Below, one piece after another: positions 58,335 through 64,000 of a DNA stretch of 64,000 bases. The notes under the pieces are model-generated. The model searched no databases and was not told the origin of the DNA. It was given only the letters and a program-made list of their open reading frames with translations. The stretch is from Casuarius casuarius (taxonomy: Eukaryota > Chordata > Aves > Casuariiformes > Casuariidae): assembly GCA_003342895.1 (NCBI GenBank), contig PTFA01000112.1, positions 2,529,818 to 2,593,817 of the forward strand, given 5' to 3'. Each line of letters starts with the position of its first letter. Position 1 is the first letter of the stretch. A program made the translations under genes and the position numbers.

Positions 58335-58880
58335 CCCTCCGTCACGCCAGCAGAGTCCATCACGGCTGCTTTGCCGCAGGGCATCAGCATTCCCACTCGC
58401 TCAGCAGCTGCGGGAGAGCAGGCCCCGGGCGCCGGCAGCCACCGCGGCCAAGCGCACGGAGCGCCTGGGGGGGGCGGACCGAGCCCCGCTGCCAAAACCT
58501 TAATTCCTCCTCGCAGGACCGGGATGAAGTGTTTGAAATAATTCCTTAACGAAAACAAAAGAGGCCGCCAAGAAGAATAACATTATGACAGCTGCTGGGA
58601 AAGCCACCAGCGGGCTGAAACCGGCCGCTGCGCAGCTCCCGGCCCCTTCGCCGCGGCTCGCGGGAAGGGAGGGATTTCGGTATCCCGAGCCGCAGCCTGC
58701 GCTTTTCATGCGCTTTCCCCTTTCTCCCAAAGCCGTCCTGGCTCACACTCGCCACTCTCCTGTTTCGAGATAACTGGAAAGCGGATAAATTCAGCAGTGC
58801 CACGCTACGCCGGTGTGAGAGCTGCCGGCTCGGCCGCCCACCCACGCGCACATAAGAGTAACCTGCTTCTTCAGAAATCT
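58335..58880. promoter_or_regulatory. CpG-rich region, right member of cluster
   Basis: CpG-rich patches occur at 58370-58500 and 58600-58860, with a nine-G run near 58469. The minus-strand frame of 118 codons (58546-58902) is unrecognised. With the two pockets to the left it forms the largest CpG-rich cluster of the window. Confidence 0.35.
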
Positions 58881-58889
58881 TCATCCTCT

Positions 58890-60755
58890 TCTCAAGGCCC
58901 AAAGCTCAGCTAACACCGTATTTCAGAAGAGACTCACTTGCTGCAAGCACACCCCAGCTAAAAGTTTCCCCATCGAAGACAGAAAACCGGCCCGTGCAGT
59001 CATTATAAAATATTAAATAGAATTTCAAATGAAATTAAGTTTAATTATGTATAGTTAGTGACAGGTACGTGCTTTTAAAAGAACAGATGTTACACCAACG
59101 ACGCTCAAGGTAAAGAAAACAACAAAAGCCCCTCGGTGCTTCAGAAAACGTCTTATGAAGTACCCAAGCATACCACTACCCCGTCTTTAACCAACTATCA
59201 GTTAGGGTTAGTTTCTTACTTTGGTATAGCAACCCTCCCCCCCACTTCCCTCTATGGGTTTTTTTTTCTTCTTCTTCTTCTTTAAATGTAGAGAAAGAGC
59301 TGAAAGATGTCCAGAGGTGACTTCCCAGATAATCCCCCCCACCCTAGCTTGTGCGCAGGGGCACAACATGCCAGGAATCTCCGTCCCGCCTTGCACTTGC
59401 CCTGATGTTTTTCAGGAAGTAGTTGATCTGGCCTGCAGGATATGAAAACCAAGGTCAACCACATCACTAGATGGCTGGTAAGAAATGAAAATAACAACAT
59501 GTCTGAAGGGGGGGGCCAGGAGAATTAATCAGAAGGGGAAGTTATTTCAGATGAAACGTTGCAAAACGGGGAACACAGTGCTATTATGTTTCACAAAGCG
59601 ATTGTCAGAATCAAAGATATTGCAGCACTAAGATAATCCAGCACCAAGGGACACGGACATTCCTAATGAACGCATTTACATACTGTTGCACGTGATAATT
59701 GCTTTTATTCTACTGTCCCTGGCCGCATTTCCAGATTCTTTGATTTCTATCCAACCCAAAAACCTAGCTTGCCCTTGCTCATGAATTCTGGAAGCCAGCA
59801 TGAAAGTATTCCAACAGGCAGAATAGGAGCTTGTATGAATGTGCCAGCAGAAAGCAACTCTGTGCAAGCTTACTCATTATGAGTAAAATGCTTCAATTTC
59901 TTTCATGCGCAAGAGCAATGTCACTTCATGAGTCACAGGAGAAGTAAGAACAAAGAAGAAAAAAACATCGTGGAAAGAGCGTCTTAGAAATTTGTAGTTA
60001 TAAAAAAAGATTTTAAGAAACCTTCTGGCATTTTAACTTGCATTTGGCAAGAAAAAATTTGACTGCAGTTTACAGCAGCTCTGAACACCGTGTTGTAAAG
60101 TTATCTGAAAAACCAAAGCCAAATGCCAGCAGATGAGGAATAGCAAACATATCAGGACGCATACCTCTGCTCAGCTGCATCATCNGTCCCTCTTTCTTTC
60201 ACATCCTCTTGCTATTTTCTTTGCCGCTCTGCTTGACTTAATGAAACTAGAGACCCACATGTTAACCATGGGGGGACTCCAGCCTACTTGCAAACCCCCA
60301 TCCTCGCTCCAAGTCACCCAAACACCCTCCAGAAGGGCAGGCACTACCACAAATGGAAAAGCCTGCTGGAAGGTGAGTGGGAAGGTGGGAAAATCTCCCT
60401 TCATTTCTGTTCAGTCTCCCACCTCCAACAGCACAAGTCTCTTGCCAGACCCTGGCTGAAATTTGGCACCTTTGCCTCTTTGCATGCGGTACAGATGGCA
60501 GGATAGACGCGCCTGCTGGTGCAGGAAAGCGGTGCCAGTTCTCAGGAGGTGCCAGAGAGGGAAGGCATTAGCAGAGAAGGGTCACCAAGACTAGTGCTTG
60601 CCACCTTGATCTCAGCCTTTTTTCCCCAAGACAGCGAGGGGAAGTCTTGAAACAATGATGAAAGGTTTGGGAGGGGGTTCTGGCTACTGCATGCCACCAT
60701 CCAAGTACTTTAAAGATTCTCCCTTCTCCCCTCAAATTATGCAGCCTGCTTGATG
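58890..60755. other. AT-rich non-coding stretch
   Basis: Holds a T run joined to CTT repeats (59259-59282). No repeat family or exon is recognised. The frame at 60133-60459 (108 codons, plus) contains an ambiguous base and no known domain. Confidence 0.5.
59259..59282 (+). repeat. T run with CTT microsatellite
   Basis: Nine T (59259-59267) pass into about five CTT units (59268-59282). Confidence 0.8.
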
Positions 60756-60756
60756 A

Positions 60757-60768
60757 ATATATATATAT
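60757..60768 (+). repeat. Short AT microsatellite followed by T run
   Basis: Six AT units are followed by a T run and then a C run (to about 60778). Confidence 0.75.
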
Positions 60769-60779
60769 TTTTTCCCCCT

Positions 60780-60985
60780 GAACAGCTGCTTATCTACCAC
60801 TCGCTTCCCTGTCCATTCCTGTTGATTTAATTAACGCTCGTCTCAATATTCTCCAAGGAAACTAATGGCTTTGGTGGACACTGAAAGGTGCCAAGTAATT
60901 TGCATGTCCATTTCCAGTTAAGATTCCTCAGAATATTGGTGTCAGCTAGCCTTGTTTTAGAACAAATTAGTTTAAGCCCATGAAA
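60780..60985. promoter_or_regulatory. AT-rich block with POU octamer
   Basis: Contains GTTGATTTAATTAACG near 60821, GTAATTTGCATG with an intact octamer ATTTGCAT at 60898-60905, and AACAAATTAGTTTAAG. Low CpG and no frame. Enhancer-like composition, by inference. Confidence 0.25.
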
Positions 60986-60989
60986 GTGT

Positions 60990-61520
60990 TCAGCTACTAG
61001 GAAGCATAGTCTAAATGAAAGAGATAATACCCTTCCTGCTATTTCCCTCTAACACTACTAGCAGTGCATCCTCCGCAGTCTTGCACCAGACTCCTCCTTC
61101 ACCAGAACCCAAATAAGGCTGCGGTACAAATAAATAGCAAAGCTCCACAGAATTTTGTGTTTGTTTAGTTTCTGTAATGTCTGCCAGAGCCAAACAGAAA
61201 GATCAGGCTTTGGTTTTGACTAAGATATTAAAAGTCCTCCAGAGGCTGAAAATCATGCAAAGGAAAACTGGATTTTAAGGCACAATAAACATGTCTTTAG
61301 GAGATATTAAAAAGCCTTTGCAAAATAAAAATGAATGTTCATGTAAACCAAACACCAGACATCACATACCTCTTCAGTTGCAGGCCTGCATGCCCAGGAA
61401 AAAAGTATATGCACAAGACTGGGTTTTCAAGAAAGGCCATTGGTATTTATGCCTCCACTCCTCAACCCTTCCAGAGAGGAAGATGATTCCTTCTTCTCCT
61501 CTCCCCACTCCCATGCCTAA
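60990..61520. other. AT-rich non-coding stretch, nothing recognised
   Basis: Nothing identifiable apart from the unrecognised 91-codon plus-strand frame at 61291-61566, which runs into the neighbouring SINE relic. Confidence 0.5.
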
Positions 61521-61524
61521 ACAA

Positions 61525-61655
61525 CTATTTCCCAGTTTCCATTCCCTCTCCCTATCCATGAAATGAGGAAAATGAGACCAACTCCTTAAAAAGTCTCAAA
61601 GTCCATGGACAAAACACATTGTGCAAGACTCAGGTATTACCATAAAAACTAAGCT
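61525..61655 (+). repeat. MIR-type SINE relic (3' part)
   Basis: In sense order: 'cccagtttccattccctctc', 'tatccatgaaatgaggaaaa', then 'tctcaaagtccatggacaaa', 'cacattgtgcaagactcagg' and 'tattaccat'. This matches the MIR 3' region I recall from sauropsids ('cagtttccccatctgtaaaatgaggataa', 'gagatctatggatgaaaagc', 'ctatataagagctaggtatt'). Confidence 0.6.
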
Positions 61656-61659
61656 TGTC

Positions 61660-63815
61660 TAAGGCCTCAGGGATTTTTTTTGGCTATGGTCACATATCAA
61701 AAGCAGTCTTGAGAGCACCTTACACAGAACACATGCTGTGAATCTGTAAACTTTTTAGTGGCCATTTGCACATAAAAAAANGCATGTTTTAAAAATCCTG
61801 GAAGATCAAAGCGCACCAGAACAGAGTTTGAGATAAAAGGAAAGATAACATGGTGCAACGATCCCTAGAGACAACCCAGCAGTTTTCATGACATTTTAGT
61901 CTCATCTTTATTCCTCTCTATCTGAAAAACCCCAAAGGTCAATTTATTTAAATTGGTCAAAGATCTGCCAGAAAGCGAGAAAGACTAGAAATAAATAGGG
62001 ATTGATAAACAGTGCACCTGAAAGACACTTTTCAGAGAAGATACTTTTCCTGTGTTTGGCAAGCAAATTGTACTCTTGGGGCTCTAAATACTGTTTCAAA
62101 TAATTACCTAGATAGGTTTCTAAAAGTCAGCTCAGAGATGTCAGTGACCAGCTACTGCAAATGAACCTTGCTGTGGGATAGTGTACAAAATTGCTCACCT
62201 GAAACAGAAACTAACTCTAATCCTGTACAGGAACCAGAATGTCCTTCAAGTAAGCACAGAAAAATCTACCAAATAACCAAGGCTGTCATTCAGTAGAAAT
62301 AACTTTCAGCAAAATAATCCTCAGAAACTTCAGAAATCCTGCAGAAATTACATGTATACAGGCAAAACCTGACTACACTCATGCAACTGCATAAGCATGG
62401 GCAAAGAGGACATTTCATTACTTTTTGTGGTACTCTACATGCTTAAAGGCAGGTACAACGCTTGCGATGCTTGTGAGAGAGGAATAGGAAGGAAGCTGGA
62501 AGCGTGGAGACCGGCCAGGCACGGGGCAATAGTGGCGTACCAGCCCTGGGCTGAAGCATGACACACCATGTCTAAAGAAAGCAGGCAAATCACAACCCCT
62601 CCCTGAAAAGGGCTTGCAAGAACACACTGTTCTCCCTTGCAAAGGCAGCAGTTGCAAATCAAATCCTTTAGTCCTCGCTTTTCCAGACCCTGAATAGAGG
62701 TCGAAATCTGGAGCTGGACCACAGTCAAGAGAGTAAAAAAAGGTTCCCTAGCTCATTAATGTACAACCCCACATTCAAATTCAAGATTTTACGGGCAGCT
62801 ACAAACAATCAGGCAGACAACATTACTTTGCATTAATCAAGCCACTGCTGACACTTGACAGCAGTGAACACGTGATTTGTCTCCAATTTGTTTTCATAGA
62901 GAATATTGTCAATTTACCAAAATTAAGCTCTTAAGGAAACTCTGAAGTTCCTGGGAAACACAGACCTTTTGGTTTCTTAACAATTGTCTGCAATCCAGCA
63001 AAGTCAAAGTAGTTACCTCAATCCAGTAAAATAGAGATAGAATCATCATGGTTTGAAATAAATTTGGCCAAGATACAAAAGAAAACGTCAAGAAAGTTCA
63101 TACACACAAACCAAAGGTCAGAAACCAAACGAGGGTGTAGTGTTTTTAAGAAAGGCATCTTAACATAAAACGTATTTTCACAAGTTTTACAACTGATCTT
63201 TGGCCCTCTTTAGAATCAGGGACCGCTTCACTGAAAACTCCTCCTATGAAGATCAGCTTCCTGAAACGCATCACAATTTGATCACCTAAATAAAATACAC
63301 GTTTATTAACACATCACTCAGTCACTGGTCACTTTATGATACTGGCTAGGACTTTTGAAAGCAGATGTCTGATAATCTAGGGAAGAACTACCATTTAAAT
63401 GGGGTTGGGGAAGGCCAGAGAAATGCAATAGGTAACTCAGTTCTACATATGCTAGAGGCTTGTAAAACTAGAGGTAGAGGAGGGAGAGGGAGACCTCCAT
63501 GCTGTTCTCAGAAGGTAATCCACTCTTTATCATCATCCATCTGTGGCTGTTAGCCACCTTGCATTTTGCTTTTTTATTACAGTAAGTAATACTTAATTCT
63601 TACCAGATGTTCATTCATCGATGTCCCCAGAGGNATACTTCAAGCACGTTCACTTCCCCCTTTGCCTTTTCAAAACGGTAAAAATCTACCAGCAAGCCTG
63701 TGATTCCTCTCTACCTCCCCATAAATCCAAAGATGAGATGGATGAAAAGATGAGACATATATGCCTACCCCTTTCTGAGGATATGAAAAGCATGTGACTG
63801 CAGTGGGCACCTAAG
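61660..63815. other. AT-rich non-coding stretch, nothing recognised
   Basis: Low CpG, with no repeat family, exon or RNA gene that I can support. Confidence 0.5.
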
Positions 63816-63819
63816 TTTC

Positions 63820-63890
63820 TACAGCAGTGGTTTTCAGTTTGTAGCATGCTGAGTATTTCTAGGAGTCTGCAAAAGGTAACTACAAGCAAT
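63820..63890 (+). mobile_element. Possible hAT-type DNA transposon end
   Basis: 'cagcagtggttttcagtttg' followed by 'aggagtctgcaaaaggtaac' resembles the terminal part of ancient hAT (Charlie-like) transposons, which begin with a 'cagtggttctcaa' type end and carry a 'ggtccgcgaaaag' type segment. The match is short and by memory only, and no second terminal repeat was seen. Confidence 0.2.
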
Positions 63891-63948
63891 ACAAGCCAAT
63901 CAATAAGTGAGGTTGAATTCACTTCACTGGGACCAGCACCTTAGTGAT

Positions 63949-64000
63949 TACTTTCTACTTTATTTTTTTACAGGAACTCAAGAGGAAAAAAATTGAAAGC
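63949..64000 (+). CDS. Possible 5' end of a coding exon cut by the window edge
   Basis: A pyrimidine-rich tract (63949-63970) ends in ACAG at 63973. The 27 bases that follow are open in the phase that starts at 63974 and read ELKRKKIES, a charged helix-like string typical of coding exons. A second phase is also open (NSRGKKLK) and the third is closed. The exon would begin at 63974 and continue beyond the window. I cannot name the gene. A chance 3' splice-site match is the alternative. Confidence 0.3.

Noticed and set aside
63565..63595. Recursive splice site at 'ttattacagtaagtaa'
   Set aside because: The required AG/GTRAGT is missing one G; only one of the two splice halves can be formed at a time.
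1..64000. CRISPR arrays, bacterial operons, phage or integrated virus genes
   Set aside because: No regularly spaced repeats, ribosome-binding-site-led gene runs, or capsid, integrase or polymerase-like frames were seen apart from the CR1 LINE relic.

Overview
The window reads as vertebrate nuclear DNA, most likely from a bird. It has no dense gene packing and no long reading frames. It holds few interspersed repeats, but those I recognise are amniote types: one CR1-clade LINE relic of about 1 kb and several MIR-type SINE relics. AT-rich stretches alternate with many short CpG-rich pockets. The low repeat load favours a bird over a turtle, crocodile or mammal. This is inference, and I saw no species-specific repeat that settles it.

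No complete protein-coding gene, rRNA, tRNA, CRISPR array or prokaryotic element can be supported. The reading frames longer than 60 codons look like chance frames. The longest (about 205-235 codons, at 12760-13377, 17322-18014 and 57622-58329) match no family I know. The best trace of a gene is at the right edge: a strong 3' splice site at 63972-63973 followed by 27 open bases. The window is therefore probably intronic or upstream sequence of a plus-strand gene continuing to the right.

Layout. 1-9 kb: unique sequence with CpG pockets at 2.04-2.25 kb (G-quadruplex and YY1 motif) and 3.3-4.07 kb, two MIR-like relics, and an AT-rich block at 6 kb ending near a TCF/LEF palindrome. 9-19.2 kb: CpG pockets at 9.0 kb (symmetric RFX X-box), 12.7, 13.8, 14.95 and 18.5-19.0 kb, then a MEF2-like inverted repeat at 19.15 kb. 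19.9-21.0 kb: the CR1 relic. 21-31 kb: mostly featureless, with pockets at 26.6 and 27.4 kb. 31-34.8 kb: GC-rich cluster with tandem duplications and microsatellites. 34.8-46 kb: AT-rich, with a MIR at 36.8 kb, paired GATA motifs at 39.9 kb and a POU/homeobox-rich block at 43 kb. 46-51.2 kb: GC-rich, with a MIR, the densest CpG pocket (47.34-47.79 kb) and a 20-bp tandem duplication. 52-54 kb: two enhancer-like AT-rich blocks and a CTCF core motif. 57.3-58.9 kb: a large CpG-rich cluster. 58.9-64 kb: AT-rich, with one MIR and the possible exon.

About 75 single ambiguous bases (n) occur, all to the right of 29946. This asymmetry concerns the assembly or the individual rather than gene content. 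The most plausible role for the window is cis-regulatory: many small CpG pockets and motif-dense AT-rich blocks in a gene-poor interval. I found nothing that supports a new enzymatic or defence system.
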